Assembly: GCA_031256695.1 (NCBI GenBank)
Contig: JAIRQB010000010.1
Location: 1 to 5,632 of the forward strand
DNA from: Elusimicrobiota bacterium
GTDB taxonomy: Bacteria; Elusimicrobiota; Endomicrobiia; Endomicrobiales; Endomicrobiaceae
Length of the DNA stretch: 5,632 nucleotides
Reading direction: 5' to 3'
The translations under genes were made by a program, and so were the position numbers. Shown piece after piece: positions 1-5,499 of this stretch. Within the stretch, counting starts at the first letter, position 1; the number at the start of each line of letters is the position of its first letter. Under the pieces are notes generated by a model. It saw only the letters and a list, made by a program, of their open reading frames with translations. It was not told the DNA's origin and did not search any database.

Positions 1-28
1 ACAGCGAAAACCGCTGTCTGCTTTTTTT
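1..28. terminator. Terminator hairpin cut by the window edge
   Basis: Bases 1-6 (ACAGCG) pair with 12-17 (CGCTGT) around a 5-nt loop, and the plus strand continues CTGC then seven T. The CTG after the stem suggests that the full stem starts left of the window and is longer than the 6 bp seen. It lies 17 nt past the malic enzyme stop codon. It could end a plus-strand gene arriving from the left, and if the missing left side carries a matching A tract it would also end the malic enzyme transcript. The hairpin is seen; the two-way role is inferred. Confidence 0.6.
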
Positions 29-44
29 ATTAGAGGCTTTTGTC

Positions 45-1217
45 TTATATTCTTGCCACTCCTGATTTGCGAGCCGCATCAGATACCGCTTTTGCTACAG
101 CATCTTTTACCCTTGGGTCAAATGCCGCCGGGATTATGTAATCCTTTTTTAATTCGGCGTCTGATACAAGACCTGCCAAAGCATTTGCCGCCGCTATTTT
201 CATTTCATCATTGATATCGCTTGCTCTGACATCAAGCGCTCCTCTAAAAATTCCGGGGAAAGCCAAAACATTATTTATTTGATTTGCAAAATCGCTGCGC
301 CCTGTGCCTACAACCGCCGCTCCCGCAGATATTGCCAAATCAGGCATTATCTCAGGCACAGGGTTTGCCATAGGAAATAATATGGGGTCTTTTGCCATTG
401 AATGCACCATATCGGGCGTCACTGTCCCAGGGGCAGATACGCCTATAAATACATCTGCTCCTTTTATCACATCTCCTATTGTCCCTTTTTTCATATTTAG
501 ATTAGAAATTGCCGCCATTTCCTCTTTTTCAGGGTTTAGACCATTTCTGCCCTTATAGATTGCGCCTTGTTTATCGCACATAATCACATCTTTTAACCCC
601 ATCGCTATCAGCAATTTGATAATTGCTACGCCTGCTGCTCCCGCGCCGCTTGTCACTACAGAAATGTTTTCTAACTTTTTCCCTGTAAGTTTTAATGCAT
701 TTATCATTGCCGCAAGAACGACGACAGCAGTGCCGTGCTGGTCATCGTGAAAAATCGGAATATCGCAACATTCTTTTAGTTTGCGTTCAACTTCAAAACA
801 GCGCGGCGCAGAAATATCTTCAAGATTTATGCCGCCGAAACTCCCCGCTAAAAGCCGCACAGTATTTACGATATCGTCAACTTCTTTTGAGCGAATGCAT
901 AGCGGAACAGCATTGACGCCGCCAAAAGTTTTAAAAAGCACGCATTTGCCTTCCATTACAGGCATTCCTGCCTCTGGTCCTATATCGCCAAGCCCTAAAA
1001 CTGCTGTGCCGTCTGTAACTACCGCTACCGTATTCCAACGTCCTGTGAGTTCATAACTTTTGTTTATGTCTTTTTGAATCTCAAGACAAGGCTGGGCTAC
1101 GCCCGGGGTATAGGCAAGAGATAAATCCTCTCTATTTTTTACGGACATTTTGGCATTTATTTCCAATTTGCCTCTCCATTCATAATGTTTCTTTAGCGAT
1201 TCTTTTGCATAATCCAT
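45..1217 (-). CDS. Malic enzyme, short bacterial form (malate to pyruvate)
   Basis: Oxidatively decarboxylates malate to pyruvate and CO2 with reduction of NAD or NADP, in the cytoplasm. The 390-residue protein is a complete short-form enzyme without the phosphotransacetylase-like tail of MaeB-type proteins. The N-terminal malic domain has SLAYTPGVAQPC with the expected catalytic Tyr36, then VVTDGTAVLGLGDIGPEAG and the catalytic lysine at about Lys91 in EGKCVLFK. Metal ligands are expected at Glu133-Asp134 (NLEDI) and Asp158/Asp159 (FHDDQHGTA). The nucleotide-binding domain has GAGAAG at 191-196 and Asp215 near the end of the second strand, which leans towards NAD but does not settle it. The C-terminal part has GRSDFANQINN and FPGIFRGALD. 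The start is supported by AAGGAG at 1224-1229, 6 nt upstream. It follows the 2-hydroxycarboxylate carrier on the same strand, the arrangement of malate-use pairs such as maeP-maeE. Family assignment is firm; cofactor is open. Confidence 0.96.
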   Translation of the reverse strand: MDYAKESLKKHYEWRGKLEINAKMSVKNREDLSLAYTPGVAQPCLEIQKDINKSYELTGRWNTVAVVTDGTAVLGLGDIGPEAGMPVMEGKCVLFKTFGGVNAVPLCIRSKEVDDIVNTVRLLAGSFGGINLEDISAPRCFEVERKLKECCDIPIFHDDQHGTAVVVLAAMINALKLTGKKLENISVVTSGAGAAGVAIIKLLIAMGLKDVIMCDKQGAIYKGRNGLNPEKEEMAAISNLNMKKGTIGDVIKGADVFIGVSAPGTVTPDMVHSMAKDPILFPMANPVPEIMPDLAISAGAAVVGTGRSDFANQINNVLAFPGIFRGALDVRASDINDEMKIAAANALAGLVSDAELKKDYIIPAAFDPRVKDAVAKAVSDAARKSGVARI

Positions 1218-1231
1218 ATAAAACTCCTTTT

Positions 1232-1268
1232 AAAAAAATGTTGACGGCGGAACTTTCATTCCGCCGTC
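1232..1268 (-). terminator. Hairpin with T tract between carrier and malic enzyme genes
   Basis: Perfect 8-bp GC-rich stem: 1243-1250 (GACGGCGG) pairs with 1261-1268 (CCGCCGTC) around a 10-nt loop. On the minus strand it is followed by AACA and seven T (1232-1238). On the plus strand it is followed directly by six T, A, five T. It begins 33 nt past the carrier stop codon and ends 25 nt before the malic enzyme start. It may be an intrinsic terminator, probably leaky because of the offset before the T run, or an mRNA-processing/stability hairpin. No separate malic enzyme promoter fits between the hairpin and the ribosome site, so either readthrough or a promoter inside the carrier gene must supply that gene. 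Confidence 0.6.
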
Positions 1269-1301
1269 TTTTTTATTTTTCAACAAAATGTTTTGGCTTT
1301 A

Positions 1302-2756
1302 TTAGCCGCCTATTATTTTTAATAAGACGCTTGCCAAAATCAGTATAAAAGCCCCGCCGATACGCGATGAAATCTGAGCGAAAGGCATAAGTTCCATACG
1401 TTTAGACGCAGACAGCACAGCCACATCGCCCGTTCCTCCCATATTTGTCATACAAAGACCCGCTGTAATAGCCGAATCTATCGGATAAAAACCGACGAGC
1501 CTGCCGACAAAGCCTGAACCGAAAATTGCGCCGATAACTGTTACAAAAACAAGCAACAGATATTGAGGCGAAAGCGCCGCGGCTATTTGTTTGAGGTCAG
1601 TATACGCTACTCCTATGCCGACAAGGAGAACGCCCGTAAGATTTCTCATTACAAATTGAAACCACTGATAGCAGCATATTTCAAATCTCTGAGGAAATAA
1701 TCCAAGCGCTTTGACTACTGCTACTGAAATTATCATCCACGCATATTGATGGATAGAAGGTATGAATTTGTTGATGATACAACCGAAGGCAAAAAATGTC
1801 GTAGCCATAAGAAGCCCCGCGCCCATTTGAGCGAGGTCTATTTTTTCACGGGCATTTTGCGCTTCAGGGTCAATTTTGAGCGCTTCCGCCTCTGCGCCTT
1901 GCACCATCATAAGTTGAGCGTCCATACCGCTGCCGCCGGTCAGAGACGGTCTGGAATTTCCGAGTCTATTTAATAGACCGCCGCATACTATAGACAGAGC
2001 ATTTCCTAAAGCGACTGCAGGTATCATCATATTGAGCGCCCTTTGAGTAGCCGCTTTAATCAATTCCGGGTCAGCGCTGCCCGCAAGCGCCCCGCCGAAA
2101 ATAGTTGACAAAGGCACTGCGCCCGCGCCCATACCGCCGCCCATAATAGGAATACACACATATAGTATAGCCGCTTTTGCTCCATAGCCGGAAAGCGCTC
2201 CGACTAAAGCGCATAATCCCATAGCCGCAAGCAGACCGCCGATAATAGACGGCAAATAGCGCACAGCCGCTCTAATGAGCAATGTTCTATTCATACCCAT
2301 AATAGAGCCTGTGATAAGCGAGGCTATATAGAAATCTAAAAAGCCTTCGCCTACTTGAAAATTTTTCATTGTAGTGATTGCTTTCATAGGCAAAATAGAA
2401 AAAGCCTTATCCCCTAATGTTTTCAAGTCTGCGGCATTCATCGTCCCTAAAGGCGCTAAAAAGAATTTGGTAATTTCGCCGCCGCTTGCAAGATTGCAAG
2501 TTAAAAAGGCTGAACCAAAAATAATAACAATAGCGCCGCCGCCGAGATAACTGCGGATAATCGGCGCTTTGTCGCCGATTAAACCCAAAACCGCTCCCAT
2601 AACAATCATCAACGGATAAGCGCCTATCATACCAGCGGGCAATTTGCCGATATAGGCGGCAACCGTAATAACTGCTCCGAATACAAAGAAGAAATACCAA
2701 GGCATTCCAAAAATCATAAATGCCGTTTTTGTTTGCGTTGCATTTTCTGAACTCAT
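1302..2756 (-). CDS. 2-hydroxycarboxylate (malate/citrate) carrier, CitS/MaeN family
   Basis: Inner-membrane secondary carrier of the 2-hydroxycarboxylate transporter family, whose members take up malate or citrate with sodium or protons, or exchange them for lactate. The 484 residues are close to the usual family length. Hydrophobic segments run through the protein (for example about 17-36, 43-61, 73-88, 167-190, 195-225, 312-330, 373-386, 399-417, 466-482). The two family GGxG reentrant-loop motifs are present: one at 206-212 (GGGMGAG) and one at 440-444 (MGGTGD). AQISSRIGG near 460-468 matches the conserved C-terminal segment where CitS has a substrate-binding arginine (here Arg465). A longer reading frame reaches 2813, but the ATG at 2756 has a strong ribosome site 4-5 nt upstream and a promoter lies inside the longer version. 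The malic enzyme gene downstream points to malate as substrate (inference); citrate cannot be excluded. Confidence 0.95.
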   Translation of the reverse strand: MSSENATQTKTAFMIFGMPWYFFFVFGAVITVAAYIGKLPAGMIGAYPLMIVMGAVLGLIGDKAPIIRSYLGGGAIVIIFGSAFLTCNLASGGEITKFFLAPLGTMNAADLKTLGDKAFSILPMKAITTMKNFQVGEGFLDFYIASLITGSIMGMNRTLLIRAAVRYLPSIIGGLLAAMGLCALVGALSGYGAKAAILYVCIPIMGGGMGAGAVPLSTIFGGALAGSADPELIKAATQRALNMMIPAVALGNALSIVCGGLLNRLGNSRPSLTGGSGMDAQLMMVQGAEAEALKIDPEAQNAREKIDLAQMGAGLLMATTFFAFGCIINKFIPSIHQYAWMIISVAVVKALGLFPQRFEICCYQWFQFVMRNLTGVLLVGIGVAYTDLKQIAAALSPQYLLLVFVTVIGAIFGSGFVGRLVGFYPIDSAITAGLCMTNMGGTGDVAVLSASKRMELMPFAQISSRIGGAFILILASVLLKIIGG

Positions 2757-2760
2757 TTTT

Positions 2761-2768
2761 CCCTCCCT
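2761..2768 (-). promoter_or_regulatory. Ribosome binding site that fixes the carrier start
   Basis: On the minus strand AGGGAGGG lies 4 nt before the ATG at 2754-2756. It is the strongest Shine-Dalgarno match in the region. The in-frame ATGs further upstream (from 2813) lie at or inside the predicted promoter and would not be on the transcript. Confidence 0.85.
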
Positions 2769-2784
2769 TGCTGATTTTAAAAAG

Positions 2785-2813
2785 ATTGTAAATTTAAAAT
2801 ACAGCATTGGCAA
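2785..2813 (-). promoter_or_regulatory. Sigma-70-type promoter of the carrier (and malic enzyme) genes
   Basis: On the minus strand the -35 box is TTGCCA (2808-2813, 5 of 6 matches to TTGACA) and the -10 box is TACAAT (2785-2790, 5 of 6 matches to TATAAT), with an exact 17-bp spacer. Transcription would start near 2778, giving a leader of about 20 nt that contains the ribosome site. This is the best promoter match I found in the window; its use is inferred. Confidence 0.72.
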
Positions 2814-2826
2814 ATTGAATTTACTT

Positions 2827-2846
2827 ATCCTTAAAAATCCTTAAAA
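2827..2846. repeat. Perfect tandem 10-bp repeat in the divergent promoter region
   Basis: ATCCTTAAAA occurs twice head to tail at 2827-2836 and 2837-2846. The period is about one helical turn, so both copies face the same side of the DNA. The repeat lies 13 bp upstream of the carrier -35 box and a few bases upstream of the AT-rich stretch that could hold the cupin -10 box. That position suits a regulator site serving either gene, but a chance AT-rich duplication is possible. Confidence 0.5.
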
Positions 2847-2858
2847 AACAGAAAATAA

Positions 2859-2866
2859 TATAGAAT
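2859..2866 (+). promoter_or_regulatory. Possible -10 region of the cupin gene
   Basis: TATAGAAT contains overlapping near-matches to the -10 box (TATAGA at 2859, TAGAAT at 2861). No good -35 box sits 16-18 bp upstream, where the tandem 10-bp repeats lie instead. If real, the promoter would be weak or activator-dependent, with a leader of about 45 nt. Confidence 0.3.
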
Positions 2867-2910
2867 AGAGGCGCAGGCAGAGAATTTGTTTGCCGATTAA
2901 AATAAAAAAT

Positions 2911-2915
2911 GGAGG
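2911..2915 (+). promoter_or_regulatory. Ribosome binding site that fixes the cupin start
   Basis: GGAGG lies 5 nt before the ATG at 2921. An in-frame ATG at 2909 overlaps this site and has no Shine-Dalgarno of its own, so the ATG at 2921 is preferred. It also puts MRK directly before the hydrophobic core of the signal peptide. Confidence 0.85.
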
Positions 2916-2920
2916 CGAAA

Positions 2921-3361
2921 ATGCGTAAAACAGTTTTGATTATCGCAGTATCTGCGGCTATTGCCGTGTCTTTGGCTTTTGCGGCGGGAAGTCCTCAATT
3001 GTTTAAACAAAAGGACTTAAAGACTTGGGACAGAAATGATGTAGCGGGCGGAACAGGCACTCTTTACGGTAAATTTTCTTTTACAAGAAATGACGCCAAA
3101 AAGAGCGATACAATCAAAGAAATAGGCTGGATGACATTAAAACCGGGCGCTTCTATAGGCATGCACAAACACACTGTAAATGAAGATGCCTATATCATTG
3201 TTTCAGGCGAAGGCGAATTTATAGGCGATGACGGCAAAGTGATTAAAGTAAAAGACGGCGATATCACTATAGCAAGAGTTGGTCAATCCCACGCTTTAAA
3301 AAATACGGGTAAAACTGATTTGATATTTTTAGACATAGTAGCCCAAGACAGCGAGAAATAA
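2921..3361 (+). CDS. Small exported single-domain cupin, function unknown
   Basis: The 146-residue protein starts with a typical Sec signal peptide: MRK, a hydrophobic run to about residue 20, then AFAAGS with likely cleavage after Ala21 or Ala22. It should therefore act outside the cytoplasmic membrane, in the periplasm if the cell is a diderm. The mature part is one cupin barrel. Motif 1 is G-ASIGM-HKH-TVN-E with metal ligands expected at His82, His84 and Glu88, followed by the glycine of VSGEG. Motif 2 is GDITIARVGQSHALKN with the fourth ligand His124 and Asn128; the usual proline of this motif is valine (Val120). All four metal-binding side chains are thus present, so a metal-dependent enzyme or ligand-binding role is possible, but the substrate cannot be told. 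The gene is divergent from the malate carrier and may share its control region. It ends 21 nt before a strong terminator. Confidence 0.88.
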   Translation: MRKTVLIIAVSAAIAVSLAFAAGSPQLFKQKDLKTWDRNDVAGGTGTLYGKFSFTRNDAKKSDTIKEIGWMTLKPGASIGMHKHTVNEDAYIIVSGEGEFIGDDGKVIKVKDGDITIARVGQSHALKNTGKTDLIFLDIVAQDSEK

Positions 3362-3382
3362 AATAGGAAAATGCCGATAAAA

Positions 3383-3420
3383 AGAAAAAAGGTTTCCGTT
3401 TTTACGGAAACCTTTTTTCT
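3383..3420. terminator. Strong bidirectional terminator between convergent genes
   Basis: A 9-bp stem GGTTTCCGT (3391-3399) / ACGGAAACC (3404-3412) with a TTTT loop is flanked by six A (3385-3390) and six T (3413-3418), which extend the pairing. A U-rich tail therefore follows the hairpin on both strands. It lies 21 nt after the cupin stop codon and 34 nt after the minus-strand fumarase stop codon, so it ends both transcripts. Confidence 0.93.
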
Positions 3421-3454
3421 TTTATGAAACAATAGCGGCTTCTTGTCTTTAAGA

Positions 3455-4300
3455 TTAGAGGACAATTTTTGTTCTTCTGCAAGAATGGCATTGGATTGAG
3501 ATAGCCGCGGGAAGAGATGCTATATGACAGGGTTTTGTCTCTATAAAAACGGCAAGAGCCGTAGTTTTTCCGCCAAAACCCATAGGTCCTATATTTAATT
3601 TATTTATTTCAGAGAGTAATTCCGCTTCTTTTTCAGCATAGAAAGGATTTTTATTTTTAGAATTTATTGTCCGCAAAAGACTTTTTTTAGCAAGAAGCCC
3701 TACCGTTGAAAAATCCCCGCCGATACCCAATCCAATTATCAAAGGCGGGCAGGCATTAGCGCCTTTTTCTTTTACATTTTCTATTGCGAATTTTTTAACT
3801 CCTTCCCATCCGTCTGCAGGATTTAACATTTTTAGAGACGATGCATTTTCGCTGCCCCCGCCTTTAGGTAAAAAACTTATTTCTATTTTATCGCCTTCAA
3901 CATACTCTATATGGATATTTGAGGGAGAATTATCGCCTGTATTTTTCCTTGTCAAAGGGTCTGAGACAATAGATTTTCTAAGATAATTTTCCGTATAACT
4001 TTTGGCAGCCGCTATTTCTATAATTTCGCGCAGATCGCTGCCGCAAATACCCGCCTTTTTCCCTAGTTTTACAAAAAAGTTGCCCGTCCCTGTGTCTTGA
4101 CAGAGCGGTATTTTTTTTCTGCCTGCTATGTCAGCATTTTTAACAATATCGCTCAAAATATCTCTTGCAATGCCTTTTTCATTTTCAGCGACGCTTTTTA
4201 TAGCGCGCAAAATGTCTTTCGGCAATTTTGTATTTGCCTCAAAGCACAGATTTGATATTTCATTGATGATTGTTTTTTTAGATATATTGTTTTTGCGCAT
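3455..4300 (-). CDS. Class I fumarate hydratase / tartrate dehydratase, alpha subunit
   Basis: Alpha chain of the two-subunit Fe-S hydratases that interconvert fumarate and malate (or dehydrate L-tartrate). It carries the 4Fe-4S cluster, and the beta chain completes the active site. The 281 residues match a full alpha subunit. The three expected cluster cysteines are Cys67 (IPLCQDTGTG), Cys184 (ACPPLIIGLGIGG) and Cys271 (IQCHSCR). Other family blocks are PKGGGSEN (145-152) and IGPMGFGGKTTALAV (237-251), and the C-terminal KIVL end is normal. Alpha chain alone does not separate fumarase from tartrate dehydratase. The start gives a family-like N-terminus, but no clear Shine-Dalgarno precedes it; the next upstream in-frame stop is the stop codon of the ABC ATPase gene, 51 nt away, so translational coupling is possible. 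No beta subunit gene is adjacent: the next minus-strand stretch downstream is a terminator. Confidence 0.92.
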   Translation of the reverse strand: MRKNNISKKTIINEISNLCFEANTKLPKDILRAIKSVAENEKGIARDILSDIVKNADIAGRKKIPLCQDTGTGNFFVKLGKKAGICGSDLREIIEIAAAKSYTENYLRKSIVSDPLTRKNTGDNSPSNIHIEYVEGDKIEISFLPKGGGSENASSLKMLNPADGWEGVKKFAIENVKEKGANACPPLIIGLGIGGDFSTVGLLAKKSLLRTINSKNKNPFYAEKEAELLSEINKLNIGPMGFGGKTTALAVFIETKPCHIASLPAAISIQCHSCRRTKIVL

Positions 4301-4351
4301 TTGTTTTTTAGAAATGAATGCAGAGAGCAGAAATTGTCGCAGAAGTTTTAG

Positions 4352-5464
4352 TTAAACTATTCTTGCGCCATCTTGGCTGTTAAAGACATACATTTTGTTG
4401 TAGTCCATCACGAGTTCAATTTCTTCTTCTTCTCTAAAAGTATTTGAAAAATTTATTTCAACTATAAATTTATGTTTTCCCGTATTTAAATGCAGATTTG
4501 TTTTGCTTCCAAGCGGTTCAATCAACTCTATTTTCCCTTTAAAAGAATAGGAGTTTTTTTCCTCATCGCTCATAATAGATTTATATTTAAGATAAATATG
4601 CTCGGGTCTGATTCCTACGATAAGTTTTTGCCCTAAAAAGATATTGAATTTTTCTTTCAGCCCTTCCGTAAGCAACAGGTCAAAATTGCCTTCGCTAAAA
4701 CAAATAGCGCCGTTGGCTTTTCTCATAACATCTATTTGAAAAAAATTCATAGACGGCGAACTTAAAAAATCCGCCGTAAATTTATTTATGGGATTTTCAT
4801 AAATGATGGAAGTCTCAGAAATCTGCTCTACCGTCCCTTCTCTTAAAAGGCAAATTGTGTCGGCAAGGCTTAAGGCTTCTGTTTTGTCGCGCGTGGCATA
4901 AATAAAGGTGCTTTTGAGCCTTTTTTGAAGTTTTTTTAATTCCAGCCTGATTTTCGCTCTGGATTGCAAATTGACATTTGAAAGCGGCTCGTCAAATAAA
5001 AAAACTTTAGGTTTTTTAACGAGCGCTCTTCCTATAGCGGTTCTTTGTTTTTCTTCTTCTGAAATTTCTTTAGGATATTTTCCGAGTATATTTTCTATGT
5101 TTAACATTTCAGCCGCTTCGCAAATTCGCGCAAAAATATCTTTTCTTTTAAAACTTTTTATCTTTAATCCAAAAGCCATATTTTCATATACAGTCATAGC
5201 GGGGTAGAGCGCAAAATTTTGAAATACCATAGCAATATCGCGTTTTTTAGGCGATTCATTTTTAATAGAGACATTGTCCATTAAAATATCGCCTTTATTG
5301 ATGTCTTCTAATCCCGCTATTATGCGCAAGAGCAAAGTTTTGCCGCTTGCGGCGGGCCCTGCCAAAACGCAAAAAGCGCCGTCTGCCGCTTCTAAATTCA
5401 AATCTTTCAAAAATTCAACTCCGTTAATTCTTTTAAAGATATTCCTTAAAATTACTTCAGCCAT
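4352..5464 (-). CDS. MalK/UgpC-like ABC ATPase with degenerate catalytic motifs
   Basis: The 370 residues match a carbohydrate-type importer ATPase: nucleotide-binding domain (about 1-235) plus a C-terminal OB/TOBE domain (about 240-365, with VGIRPEHI and IELIEPLGS). Intact parts are Walker A GPAASGKT (36-43), the Q-loop MVFQNFALYP with Gln82, and Walker B VFLFDE (Asp158, Glu159). Four other motifs depart from the family. The usual A-loop tyrosine is Ile13 (KRING). LSGGQQQR is ISEEEKQR (134-141). The D-loop SNLD is SNVN (162-165). The switch histidine of THD is Arg192 (TRD). A homodimer of this protein would be expected to bind ATP but hydrolyse it poorly or not at all. No permease or binding-protein gene is in the window. 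AGGAG at 5471-5475 supports the start. Family fold is certain; transport role and substrate are not. Confidence 0.9.
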   Translation of the reverse strand: MAEVILRNIFKRINGVEFLKDLNLEAADGAFCVLAGPAASGKTLLLRIIAGLEDINKGDILMDNVSIKNESPKKRDIAMVFQNFALYPAMTVYENMAFGLKIKSFKRKDIFARICEAAEMLNIENILGKYPKEISEEEKQRTAIGRALVKKPKVFLFDEPLSNVNLQSRAKIRLELKKLQKRLKSTFIYATRDKTEALSLADTICLLREGTVEQISETSIIYENPINKFTADFLSSPSMNFFQIDVMRKANGAICFSEGNFDLLLTEGLKEKFNIFLGQKLIVGIRPEHIYLKYKSIMSDEEKNSYSFKGKIELIEPLGSKTNLHLNTGKHKFIVEINFSNTFREEEEIELVMDYNKMYVFNSQDGARIV

Positions 5465-5499
5465 TTTAGACTCCTAATAGTATTTTTGGAGGCATCCTT

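Noticed and set aside
304..1056. Plus-strand open frames opposite the malic enzyme gene (304-558, 695-916, 781-1056)
   Set aside because: They lie wholly antisense to a clearly conserved gene, their translations match no family I know, and none has convincing upstream signals.
2407..2700. Minus-strand 97-residue open frame inside the carrier gene
   Set aside because: It is an out-of-frame shadow of the carrier: low-complexity Tyr/Arg-rich translation with no family features.
2757..2813. Nineteen-residue N-terminal extension of the carrier, starting at 2813
   Set aside because: The region holds a near-consensus promoter, and a strong ribosome site precedes the ATG at 2756. The extension residues do not look like part of the family.
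2809..2894. Loose inverted repeat GGCAAA (2809-2814) / TTTGCC (2889-2894) flanking the divergent region
   Set aside because: Only six bases match perfectly before the arms diverge, and one arm is explained by the -35 box of the carrier promoter.
2909..2920. Cupin start at the ATG at 2909
   Set aside because: The ATG overlaps the GGAGG site used for the ATG at 2921 and has no ribosome site of its own; the shorter start gives a standard signal peptide.
3283..3465. Minus-strand 60-residue open frame across the terminator
   Set aside because: It reads through the bidirectional terminator hairpin and antisense to the cupin end; the Lys/Phe-rich translation comes from the A and T tracts.
5465..5499. 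Possible hairpin between gpmA and the ABC ATPase gene masking the ribosome site (CTCC with GGAG)
   Set aside because: Only a 4-bp stem with a long loop; too weak to claim.
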